The position numbers and the translations under genes were made by a program. Below are positions 55,501 through 63,645 of a DNA stretch of 64,000 nucleotides, in pieces; the first letter of the stretch is position 1; each line of letters opens with the position of its first letter. Source of the stretch: Rhynchopus euleeides (lineage: Eukaryota > Euglenozoa > Diplonemea > Diplonemida > Diplonemidae); NCBI GenBank assembly GCA_963210315.1, contig OY723249.1:62001-126000 (forward strand). Reading direction: 5' to 3'. Below the pieces are notes generated by a model. That model was not told the origin of the DNA, did no database searches, and worked only from the letters and a program-made list of their open reading frames with translations.

Positions 55501-55761
55501 GAGCAAATCGCTGAGGAACGCCTCGTCCTCCCCCTCGTAGCGGTACCTCCGTGTGTCGGATGTCTCCGCATGGCTGCGCCCCAGGCGCTCCACCTCTTTG
55601 ACCCGCTGCGACAGCTGCGCGTAGTCGTCGAATGCCTCGTTGCCGATGCGGCACCAGGCATCCCCGGGTGTGGCGGCGGGCGGCGGGGGGGCCTGTGTGG
55701 GGCTGGCAGGCACGGAGGATGCGCTGCCGACTAGCTTGTCGAGAAGCCCTACGCGCCGCAT
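52542..55761 (-). CDS. AlkB-like dioxygenase, two exons
   Basis: Exon 1 is 55761-54046 (572 codons) and exon 2 is 53183-52542. The join is phase 0 and yields 785 residues. Residues about 71-140 (EDEAFLSDLLRHHAKAHEK, then VVQNAEGIQSAWSAKRV) resemble the DUF3223 pattern. A basic Pro-rich linker follows (about 150-210). The AlkB 2-oxoglutarate/Fe(II) core spans about 318-500: VNEYLPGQGIGMHTD with His416-x-Asp418, VWQHGLAG with His473, and RRISFTFRKV with Arg493 and Arg499. The core is closest to ALKBH8-type enzymes, which oxidise modified bases in tRNA or repair alkylated nucleic acid. The C-terminus has Lys/Gln and poly-Ala tracts (CTTCTG-type microsatellite near 52,770-52,800). A CCCTCTGCAG acceptor-like site lies 3 bp before the ATG. 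The substrate is unproven. Confidence 0.85.
53184..54045 (-). other. 862-nt intron of the AlkB-like gene
   Basis: The donor reads AAG|GTATGTTG (first intron base 54045) and the acceptor CTACCCTACAG|AGC (last intron base 53184). Both exon frames meet in phase 0. The donor matches the GTATG consensus of the kinesin-like gene's introns. It is about ten times longer than those introns, and the extra length is almost entirely rRNA-like sequence. Confidence 0.75.
53335..53950 (-). rRNA. Large-subunit (28S-type) rRNA fragment inside an intron
   Basis: Read on the minus strand, the sequence starts GAACTATGCCTG and continues with universally conserved LSU blocks: GACGTGCAAATCG, GGGTATAGGGGCGAAAGAC, ATCTAGTAGCTGGTTC, GAAGTTTCCCTCAGGATAGC, CAAACTTTAAATGGG, GACAGCAGGACGGTGGCCAT, GTGTAACAACTCACCTGCCG and GAAAATGGATGG. 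This corresponds to the central part of eukaryotic 28S rRNA. Conservation is clear to about 53,405; the lower part is more variable and its edge is approximate. No obvious decay is seen in core motifs. It is only a piece, not a full gene, and lies in the same sense as the host intron. Confidence 0.92.
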
Positions 55762-55841
55762 GGCCTGCAGAGGGGGTGGGGCGTTGCGGTCACCGCATGA
55801 GCCCTGCGTTGGGATGTGGTGGTGGGGTGGGGTGGTGGGGT

Positions 55842-55997
55842 GTTGTGCATGAAGACACACAAAGAGTCAGGGCGGGGTGGGGTGGGGTGGTGGGTATTGT
55901 GTTGTCGGAAGCGAGACAGCGAGAGTGAGAGTCAGAGGGGTTGTGCATGAAAGAAAGAAGACACACAAAGAGCCAGGGCGGGGTGGGGTGGGGTGGG
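55842..55997 (+). repeat. Short direct duplication upstream of AlkB-like gene
   Basis: The block GTTGTGCATGAA, GACACACAAAGAG, CAGGGCGGGGTGGGG occurs at about 55,842-55,892 and again at about 55,940-55,997, roughly 100 bp apart with minor changes. It is G/T-rich minisatellite-like sequence. Confidence 0.75.
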
Positions 55998-56514
55998 GGG
56001 GGAGGGGAAGATGCACCGTTTTTCAGCGTCTGGGCCCACTATCGAGTGTTCATTAGCATTAGCAATTCGCCTCTACAATACCCACCCAGGCATCACACAG
56101 AAGGCCACGCCCTGGCTTTTCTGGGGGTCGCTCCGTTTTTTTTAACCGGTGGTTCTCTACTGGGGGTGTTTTGTACAATCCCGGAAATATTTCCGGGAGC
56201 TGGGGGGTGGGGGGGGTGGGGGAGGGGCACCTGGGGCACAGGGAAAAATACCCGGGGGGTAAACCCGGAGAAGCCCATGCCTCATCCACACATGACACAC
56301 ACACTGGGGTGAATCCTGACAAAGAGCGGCTCAAGCTGAGCCAACGGGGATAACTACAGAATGGCGGAGAGCCCCGGCGGTTAGCGCAGGGGCTGGGTGG
56401 AGGGGTGAAAAAGCAGGGAAAGGGCACAAGGTACAGAATAGACCTTTCCCCTCCCACATTCACTCTAAATGCATGGGGAAGTGGGGGGGGGGGGGGGGGA
56501 AAGCGCCCTATCAC

Positions 56515-56698
56515 TTCACAGCTACAACCGCTCTGATGAATTTCCTTTTGTTTGTTGCGTTGACGCTTCTACACACAAAACCCTGAACTGATCACACCCT
56601 GAGCCTGATGAAGGGTGGGGTTAGTGTATAGAGCACGTTTGGTTGCAGCTGTGGTGGGGCGCTTTCCGCTCACACGAGTGTGCTTAATAAAAAAATGA
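56515..56698 (+). repeat. Dispersed repeat, copy 2
   Basis: This is related to 42,886-43,055 in the same orientation (GCGTTGACGCTT, GAGCACGTTTGG, then GTGTGC followed by an A-rich end). The A-rich terminus in both copies hints at a short retroposed element, but no boundaries or target duplications are clear. Confidence 0.65.
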
Positions 56699-57215
56699 GT
56701 ACAATCTGGTGACAAAACTGAAGAATATGGAAACGTCAAAAAGAAGAAGTTGCGTTCTCTCTGTTTTGTCCGAACGGTGCCTGCAAATGCGCATCTGCAC
56801 GCTTGTATAATTCTGCAGAGAGGAGGTCTGAACGCTGCCACACAGACACTGCTGTGTGGTTCTTCCACAACAGAACACCCCCCAAGCAGTGGGGGGGCTG
56901 GCGATATACGGTTGCTGTGTGTTGTGCTGGAGATCGGAAACCGTGTGATCCGGTGCGACCCCCTCTAACGGAAGGAGAACTCTCTTCACGGGGGAGCGGG
57001 GTGGGTGTGGGTGGGGAATGTACAATATCCGTCACAGGATGGGGCAGGGGGAGGGCGGTGGGGGGTGGAGTGGAGCGGGGCGGAGTGGGGTGGAGTCGGG
57101 TGGAGAGTCGACAAAACCGCGGCGGGTGCGGACACTGCCAGGGGGGTGGGCATGGCGTTGCAGACAGAAAGGGGTATTCGGTTCGAGATCGCACCCCCCC
57201 ACCACCCCCCCCCCC

Positions 57216-58728
57216 TAGGGGGGGTCAAATGCCACCCTTTTACGTGGACAAACACGATTTTTCAAAAAACCGGCGCAGAGGCCCCAAAGCCCCCGTAAAC
57301 CCTCCAAACCCCCCCAGATCGGTCCGGAAACCCATCGAACCCCACTTTTCCACCATTCCGGGCACCTCAGGTGCCCGAATTGGGGTACCTAAATTTTGTG
57401 CCACCGTTTGGTACCGTACAGTGCCACTGTGTGGGAGGTTGGAAAATACTACGAGAAACACTTGGCCTCTATGCTGTGAGTGTTGCATTGGACGCTTCCA
57501 CCTGTTGAACGGGCTCCACCTCTTGCACTTTGAAAAAACCCCCCCCCATATTTTTTTTTGATTTGACAACTCCGGTTTGGTGTACCTCGATGAGCTTACC
57601 TTACCTTGTCGTCGGACACAACATATCATCGTTGTCCCAAACCCCGTAACCCACGTGAAGTGGATCATCTGAAGTGCAGAATGAGGTGGAGCAGGTGGAG
57701 CACGAAACATAAGTAAACCATAGCAAGAGAGGCCAGCAGCAGTCCCGAGTCCATCGCGTTCCTCGTAGCATTTCCCGTACCACACAGGTGTGTTATGTGC
57801 AAAAGAAAATGCCCCAACACACCACATCTGAGGGTTGCAATGCATGTTGCTTGCCAACCACGTCATCCGGTGGGTGTCAGGCGCTATGTAGGTGGCATTA
57901 GCCAGGTCTTCGATGTGTTCTGGCTTGTATATATACCTCACTGCCACCATGCACCGGGAGGCTGCCTGTAGGTACGGAACAGTCCAGATGGTCGTGTGAT
58001 TCCTGTGCAGCAGTGCTCCACAACCGGGATGTGTTGACAACGACTGTTGCAACACGAGCTGTACATTCCGGGAACACATGAAGTGCGCTGTCGTGGTACC
58101 CATTGTGCCAGAATTGGTAGTTGCTGCGGTCTACTTTGCCTGGCCCAAGAGCACTGGTACTGAACGGTGCAATATGCGTGGCGAGGTGAATACAACGGAA
58201 GCGCGCAAAGTCAATACAGCTCTCGGATGGCGGGTGGTGGTGCCACTAGTGTGTGACGTTCACTCGAGGATACAACGCATCACAATGAATCAGCAACCGT
58301 GGACCGAGTACAATACGCTCTCTGTGGCTGGTGTGGGGGACAAAGGCAGTGCCTGTGCCGCAGGCAGGGAGGTATATATACAAGCCAGAACACATCGAAG
58401 ACCTGGCTAATGCCACCTACATAGCGCCTGACACCCACCGGATGACGTGGTTGGCAAGCAACATGCATTGCAACCCTCAGATGTGGTGTGTTGGGGCATT
58501 TTCTTTTCCAACCTCCCACACAGTGGCACTGTACGGTACCAAACGGTGGCACAAAATTTAGGTACCCCAATTCGGGCACCTGAGGTGCCCGGAATGGTGG
58601 AAAAGTGGGGTTCGATGGGTTTCCGGACCGATCTGGGGGGGTTTGGAGGGTTTACGGGGGGGCTTTGGGGCCTCTGCGCCGGTTTTTTTTGAAAAATCGT
58701 GTTTGTCACCCCCATTTGACCCCCCCTA
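57216..58728. mobile_element. Fold-back (long inverted repeat) element
   Basis: Outer arms 57,216-57,446 and 58,504-58,728 are inverted copies (ends TAGGGGGGGTCAAATG). Inner arms 57,801-57,945 and 58,363-58,507 are inverted copies of 145 bp each. In the right half the two arm parts are contiguous; in the left half a 354-bp segment (57,447-57,800) separates them, bordered by AAAA on both sides. A loop of about 417 bp lies between. A small palindrome GGGCACCTCAGGTGCCC sits in each outer arm. The outer ends abut C or G homopolymers, so a target duplication cannot be read. It fits a non-autonomous fold-back DNA element, or a segmental inverted duplication. Confidence 0.8.
57240..58103 (-). CDS. 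Open frame within fold-back element, doubtful gene
   Basis: A 287-codon frame crosses the left arm, the 354-bp extra segment and part of the loop. Its middle part (YKPEHIEDLANATYIAP, then RMTWLASNMHCN) is also open in the right arm on the opposite strand, ending soon after. It matches nothing I recognise and has no transposase motif. It may be a remnant of an element-borne gene or chance openness of a repeat. Confidence 0.25.
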   Translation of the reverse strand: MGTTTAHFMCSRNVQLVLQQSLSTHPGCGALLHRNHTTIWTVPYLQAASRCMVAVRYIYKPEHIEDLANATYIAPDTHRMTWLASNMHCNPQMWCVGAFSFAHNTPVWYGKCYEERDGLGTAAGLSCYGLLMFRAPPAPPHSALQMIHFTWVTGFGTTMICCVRRQGKVSSSRYTKPELSNQKKIWGGVFSKCKRWSPFNRWKRPMQHSQHRGQVFLVVFSNLPHSGTVRYQTVAQNLGTPIRAPEVPGMVEKWGSMGFRTDLGGFGGFTGALGPLRRFFEKSCLST

Positions 58729-58887
58729 CCCCCCCCCCCCCACTTTAGACACAGCTTGCACACACCCTCGTCGGGCGGGCCTCGCCCACAGAAAGCACTG
58801 ACGATGCTGGAGCTGTTCACCACACGGGGTGTCGAATTGCACCCTCCGCTGCAACCGATCAGCATCCCAGCCTGGTGCCGTGCAGGC

Positions 58888-61800
58888 CTAGCCGAGGTGG
58901 CCTCCGAAGTTGAGCACCTCATCCGCACGCGGGAGCTGTGGCAGCTCTGCATAGGCAAGGCCACCCGGCGACACGGAGGAAGCGCACCCGTCGCTCGCCT
59001 CGTCCGGTCGGCGTGGGGAGATGGACCTGCCCCTGAAGGGGCCCTTGCCTGCCAGCGATGGGAGCACGACGCAGCGCCCCTGCGCGCGCTTCAGCTGCGC
59101 AGCGCAGTTGTGGAGGCAGGTGTGCCACTCCTGCGCCAGGAGCGTCAGGGGCGTGTTGGGCTGCACCTCTGAGAGCACCGCCAGCAGCGCGGTGGGGTTG
59201 GTGGCGTGGAGCGCCTCGCCCAGGCGCACCACCTGGTCTGCCAGCGCAGGGTTGCTGAGGCTGTCGCGGAGGCGGCGCTTCAGGTGCATCTCCTCGTGCT
59301 TGCTGGCATGTGCCTGGAAGTCGTCGGCAGGCATGTGCATCGCGTGGACGGCATAACCGACATCCGTCGGGCGACGCGTGTCGATGCGGCCCACCTCGGA
59401 CACAGACCGGACATCTGCGCAGTGTGCCTGCTGTGGCGGGTCGTAGCGGAACTCTGTGGGTGTGCCCTGTGTTGGTGGTGTCTTGATGACACGTACAGCG
59501 CTCTGGGGGGACAGCGGCGGGGCAGCGGTCTGGTGGTGCGGCAGAGGTGTCGAGTGGATGACGGACTGCGGGGTGGGGCTGGGCTGGTACCCCTGCATGG
59601 ACTGCATCGATGCGTGCTGCACGAACTGGTTCTGCTGCTGCTGGTGCAGCTGGCTCTGCTGCTGCATGAGCTGGTGCTGCAGCTGCAGCTGGGTCTGCTT
59701 GTCGTGCTGGGCCTGCTGCTGCTGCTGGAAGAACTGCGTGTGCTGCATCTGCGCGAGCTGCTGGACCTGCTGCTGGAGGATAACCTGCTGCTGCTGCTGC
59801 TGCAGGATCTGCTGATGCATCAGCGTGTGGTCCACGGAGGGCGACACCGAGCGCATCGCTGCATCCGGTGCCACTGGCGAGCCACTGAACAGCTCACGCG
59901 CAGGCTCCTTCAGCGTGGCCACCGGCTGCTGCATCTGCTGCGGGGCGGGTGTCTGTGCCACGGTCGGCGTCTCCGCCTGCAGCACAGGCTCGGCTTGCTG
60001 CGGCTGCTGCATCTGCTGGAAGCGTTGCATGGCACCTGACGTTGGCGACACGGCAGGCAGGCGCACAGGCGGCAGGTTGGAACGCAGCGACGTGTGCGCC
60101 TGCAGAGGCGTCTGCCGCTGCGACGCACTGCGGATGGAACTCTTCCGTGCCTTCGGCACCGCCTGCGACGCTTGCATGTGCAGCGCGTGCGCATCATTGA
60201 CATGCTGCATCGACGACACTGACGAGGCGCCATGCAGGGACTCCGCCACCTGCGTCTGCACTACAGGCGGCTGCACACGCAGCGCCCTCTTCTGCCCGGG
60301 GTGCGTGCCGGGTGTCGTGGGGAGTGTTGTGGTCTCCGCCGTCGACGAATGCGCATCCGACTCAAGCCCCTCCGCCTCCTTGATCGCCTGCAGCACATTG
60401 TCAGGGATGCCGGGGAACTGCGCACGCAGGTCCGCCAGCGACCCCGGGTGTGCATTGAGCTCTGCGAAGAGCTGGTTCGCCTGTGCCGTCGGCGTGACAG
60501 CAGGCAGCGCTGTGTACGGCAGCTGGCTCGCAGGCATGGACGGCGCCGCCTTCATGAAGGGCTGCATGCTGGGGAACTGGGGCCTCTGCTGGGCAGCAGG
60601 GTTCGCGCCCTCCTGCCTGGCCTGCGGCTGCGACACAAGCTTCACAAACTGATCCCGCATCATCTCGTCCAGCGGGTCGGAGGTGACGCCCTGCTGCGCG
60701 AGGCACTCGCGGTACTCCTCCTCCGTCAGCAGGCCGCTGTCCTTCAGGTGCTTCAGCTTGGCCAGCAGGGGGTTCTTCTGCACGGCAAGGGTCTCCTTCA
60801 CACTGCTCATCAGCCGCATCACCTCGTCCTGCGGCTGCTTGGAACTCAGGAACTGCTCCGGCACACTTGCACCCGCTGCATACACCGGCAGGGATGTGGA
60901 CGTGGACGACTGTGCGACAGGCACAGGCGGCGCCAAGAGGTTCGCAGTCTCTTCCGGGAGACCCGAAGGCGTCCTGACATCACGCTCTGCCACCACTGGG
61001 GTCGGCACAGCAGGCACAGCAGGTGCGACAGGCGCGGCAGGCGTGGTCGTCATCAGCGCCGCTATCGCAGCCTCCATCGCAGGGTTGAGCAGGCTGGGCT
61101 GCGTGGGGGCCTGTGGGGCCACAGCAACAGACCCCGACACGCCCAGCGGCTCTGTGTCCAGCTTGGGCACGAGGCCTGCGGCAGGCTGCTGCTCCACCGG
61201 CTGCGGCGCAGCAGCAGGGCCCGCGGCATCGGGGGTGCGCTGCGGTGCCGCCCTCTGCGTGGCCTGCAGGTCCTCCGGCACCCACCCCCCGGGGCCTGCC
61301 GACGGCACCGAGCTGGCCAGCATCAGGCCCTCCTGTGTGCTCCGCTGCGGCGACCTGTTGCGCGGCGTGCTGGCCTTGGTGGCAAGCACCTCTGCAAGCT
61401 CCTGCGGCAGGTGGCTCGCGAGGGTGGGCACGCCCCGCGTGTGGGTGCTGGTGTGCAGGGGGAACTGCCCCACGCCCTGCTGCGCCTCGATGGCTGCGAG
61501 TGCCGGGTCCTGCACGTCGTCCAGCACCAGCTGCTTGGCAGCGGCGTACTCCTCAGGCGAGAGCAGCCCAGACCCCAGCAGGTTGGCGAGGGCCTGCAGC
61601 TTCGACACGATATTCTTGCTGTCGGTCGGCGACGCGGTGCGCGCAAGGCTGTCAGCAGGGTCACGCGGCGGCTCCGGCGACAGGCGCCCCTCGAAGGGGG
61701 GGTACGACTGCAGGAGGTCGTTCGGTCCGTCGCCGCTCTTCCCACGCTCCGCCCTCGCCGTCTCTGGGAACATCTTGTCGCGGCACACGTTGTAGCCATC

Positions 61801-62505
61801 CCAGAACTGCCCCAGCTTGTGCCACAGGGCGACAGGGTCCTTCGGCCTCTGATCTGCCATGTCAGGAGGCACACCGCGGCTGTGCACGCTGCTGTCCGCC
61901 TCGCTGTGCATCGAGATGTCGCCGGCACTCTCGCTGATCGCCTGCGAGGGGTCAGCGGCGCTGAGGGAGGTACCCACCGACACCACGTCGTTGTCGTTGC
62001 CAACAGCCGTGCAGCCCTTCTGCAGGCGGGACTCTGCGAGCTGGGAATCGATGTCTGAAGCGCTCTTCCCGTCCTCAAACACACTGTCGTTGCCATTCAC
62101 CGACGGAGCCGGGGCGGGCCCATTGAGGCTCGGGGCTGCTGACGAAGCACACGAGGGCGACGGCTGTGGCAGAGACTGCTGGGACGCAGATGCAGCAGAC
62201 AGCGAAATCACATCGTTGTCACACGCAATGGCAGAGTTCTGCGTGCCGAGGCGTGACGTGTCGGTAGGCCCAGCCTCCTCTTGGTGCGCCTGGGCAACCG
62301 TCTCCGCCAGCGCCTGGTTTGTGTCGATGCGGCGGGGCGGCGGTGTCTCGGGATCCTCTGCTGCGTCAGCCTCAGAGGCGGAGAGGGTGTCGAGGTTGGT
62401 GTTGCTGACGTCGGACTTCAGGAGCCCGTCAAGGGACACCTCGTCGCCATCGAGTGCGATGGCCGTGTTCTTCTTGCCGATGCGCTCTGTCCCGTCGTCT
62501 TGCAT
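58888..62505 (-). CDS. Gln-rich protein with SHOCT-like segments
   Basis: This encodes 1,205 residues from one exon. The N-terminus has three copies of an 18-residue motif: RIGKKNTAIALDGDEVSL (8-25), RLGTQNSAIACDNDVISL (85-102) and RLQKGCTAVGNDNDVVSV (160-177). Two short helical hairpins look SHOCT-like: KLQALANLLGSGLLSPEEY (302-320) and KLKHLKDSGLLTEEEY (about 585-600), the latter close to the family consensus. SHOCT domains usually mediate oligomerisation. A Gln/His/Met tract covers about 892-978. The rest is Pro/Ala/Ser/Thr-rich and probably disordered. Function unknown; a condensate-forming or scaffold role is only an inference. The start at 62505 has an acceptor-like AG about 20 bp upstream. 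It has a truncated tandem copy 1.6 kb to the right. Confidence 0.8.
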   Translation of the reverse strand: MQDDGTERIGKKNTAIALDGDEVSLDGLLKSDVSNTNLDTLSASEADAAEDPETPPPRRIDTNQALAETVAQAHQEEAGPTDTSRLGTQNSAIACDNDVISLSAASASQQSLPQPSPSCASSAAPSLNGPAPAPSVNGNDSVFEDGKSASDIDSQLAESRLQKGCTAVGNDNDVVSVGTSLSAADPSQAISESAGDISMHSEADSSVHSRGVPPDMADQRPKDPVALWHKLGQFWDGYNVCRDKMFPETARAERGKSGDGPNDLLQSYPPFEGRLSPEPPRDPADSLARTASPTDSKNIVSKLQALANLLGSGLLSPEEYAAAKQLVLDDVQDPALAAIEAQQGVGQFPLHTSTHTRGVPTLASHLPQELAEVLATKASTPRNRSPQRSTQEGLMLASSVPSAGPGGWVPEDLQATQRAAPQRTPDAAGPAAAPQPVEQQPAAGLVPKLDTEPLGVSGSVAVAPQAPTQPSLLNPAMEAAIAALMTTTPAAPVAPAVPAVPTPVVAERDVRTPSGLPEETANLLAPPVPVAQSSTSTSLPVYAAGASVPEQFLSSKQPQDEVMRLMSSVKETLAVQKNPLLAKLKHLKDSGLLTEEEYRECLAQQGVTSDPLDEMMRDQFVKLVSQPQARQEGANPAAQQRPQFPSMQPFMKAAPSMPASQLPYTALPAVTPTAQANQLFAELNAHPGSLADLRAQFPGIPDNVLQAIKEAEGLESDAHSSTAETTTLPTTPGTHPGQKRALRVQPPVVQTQVAESLHGASSVSSMQHVNDAHALHMQASQAVPKARKSSIRSASQRQTPLQAHTSLRSNLPPVRLPAVSPTSGAMQRFQQMQQPQQAEPVLQAETPTVAQTPAPQQMQQPVATLKEPARELFSGSPVAPDAAMRSVSPSVDHTLMHQQILQQQQQQVILQQQVQQLAQMQHTQFFQQQQQAQHDKQTQLQLQHQLMQQQSQLHQQQQNQFVQHASMQSMQGYQPSPTPQSVIHSTPLPHHQTAAPPLSPQSAVRVIKTPPTQGTPTEFRYDPPQQAHCADVRSVSEVGRIDTRRPTDVGYAVHAMHMPADDFQAHASKHEEMHLKRRLRDSLSNPALADQVVRLGEALHATNPTALLAVLSEVQPNTPLTLLAQEWHTCLHNCAAQLKRAQGRCVVLPSLAGKGPFRGRSISPRRPDEASDGCASSVSPGGLAYAELPQLPRADEVLNFGGHLG

Positions 62506-63570
62506 GGTGGCGACCGCAGCACTGCCTTGAGGTGGTGGGGGTGTTTCAGAAGCAACGTAGAAATGAAAACACGTGCCACAACCACAACATGATCTGCAGA
62601 AGCAATACAGTGGGGTGGGGGGACATGGGAGAGCTCATATCCTGTGGGCACATCACAGCAAACCCCAGGACCCGCGAGGCCTGCAATTGCCTCTGCATGC
62701 TGCCACCAGGCCAGGATACCGGACACACGCCAGCAGCCCGGTTGCCCGTGTGCGCCTGCGAGAAATCAGAAACATCAGCAAAGGACAAGAGCTTCATCAA
62801 CACCCAGCAGGGCAAGGGCAAGACGAGGCATTTGGTGTACAGACTCCCGTGGAACAAACATAGGGAGCGAAGGTGGGTTTGTTACCCACCAATGTTATTA
62901 CCCCACCGGCGTGTATACACAGTGTTGCTGCAATCATGGGACAATGCAACTTTCCTTGACCCCACTCTCCGCCCTCCCCCACACCGGACACACGCCAGCA
63001 GCGGCGGCGCCTGCACATGAATGAATACTCAGAAATAGCAACAAAGGGCAAGAGCTTCATCAACACCCAACAGACAAGGGGAAGACTGGGCATTCGACGG
63101 ACAAACACCTGGGGGGGTAAAAACACCATAGGGAGCGAAGATGGGTTTTTGCCGCACCGGTCTTTATAAACCTGCAATCGTGGGACAATGCAATTATTCC
63201 TTGACCCCGCCCTCCCCACCACCCCACTGCCCCACTGCAGGGGATTCCAAAGAAGACGTACAGATTCCTTTGGTGTTCCATTGTCTTCAACCAGCCAATC
63301 CCGCTCATGCTTCACCACCTCGGGATGAACAAAAAACCACCTTGCTCGACACGCGCCACGTTCACAGCTGTTGGTTGTGGAGTGACTCACGATCGCCTGG
63401 ACAACAGTGGGGTCACAAACCCGCCACACCTCAACTTCCGGAGGTCGTCGAGAATCGGTACCCGCTGGATGCCCTTGCGCCGTATCGCGCGCCCGATGCA
63501 CGCTGCCTATCTATGGCGTCGTCCCACACTGCCTGCACACGGGCCGCGCCTCCCTCCACCCGCAGCATCT
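62506..63570. other. Spacer between Gln-rich gene and its truncated copy
   Basis: The spacer holds a two-copy tandem repeat (62,718-63,218) and, at its right end (about 63,431-63,640), a stretch that looks like coding sequence in a frame different from the truncated copy. I see no intact gene. Confidence 0.6.
62718..63218 (+). repeat. Two-copy tandem repeat, ~260-bp unit
   Basis: Copy 1 is about 62,718-62,979 and copy 2 about 62,982-63,218. Both run from ACCGGACACACGCCAGCAG through AAGAGCTTCATCAACACCCA, CATAGGGAGCGAAG and GGGACAATGCAA to CTTGACCCC. They are diverged, with several indels. Their origin is unknown. Confidence 0.8.
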
Positions 63571-63645
63571 TCAGCTCCTGGATCCCCTGCGCCAGGGCAC
63601 CCAGCGGCTCCACCGCCGCAGCGAGCAGAGCATCCGTTGCACCCT
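63431..63645 (-). pseudogene. Fragment of an unrelated coding sequence at duplication breakpoint
   Basis: Downstream of the breakpoint one minus frame reads QGATDALLAAAVEPLGALAQ, then IQELKMLRVEGGAARVQAVW, an amphipathic helical sequence typical of real protein. It is out of frame with the truncated Gln-rich copy on its right and stops at 63,431. It may be a captured exon fragment. I do not recognise the parent. Confidence 0.35.

Larger units (their letters stand above)
55762..57215. other. Intergenic region with repeats, no gene seen
   Basis: These 1.45 kb lie between the AlkB-like start and the fold-back element. They hold a short tandem duplication (55,842-55,997), GGGGT-rich stretches (56,195-56,225), a G run (56,482-56,499) and the second copy of a dispersed repeat (56,515-56,698). 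No reading frame is convincing. Confidence 0.6.

Noticed and set aside
53983..55734. 583-codon plus-strand open frame
   Set aside because: It is antisense to AlkB-like exon 1, where the catalytic motifs are on the minus strand.
56365..56400. Possible tRNA A box (GGTTAGCGCAGGGG)
   Set aside because: No matching B box follows within tRNA length and no cloverleaf could be drawn.
57170..57200. Possible tRNA T-arm (GGTTCGAGATC)
   Set aside because: No paired T stem, no A box at proper distance and no acceptor stem could be drawn.
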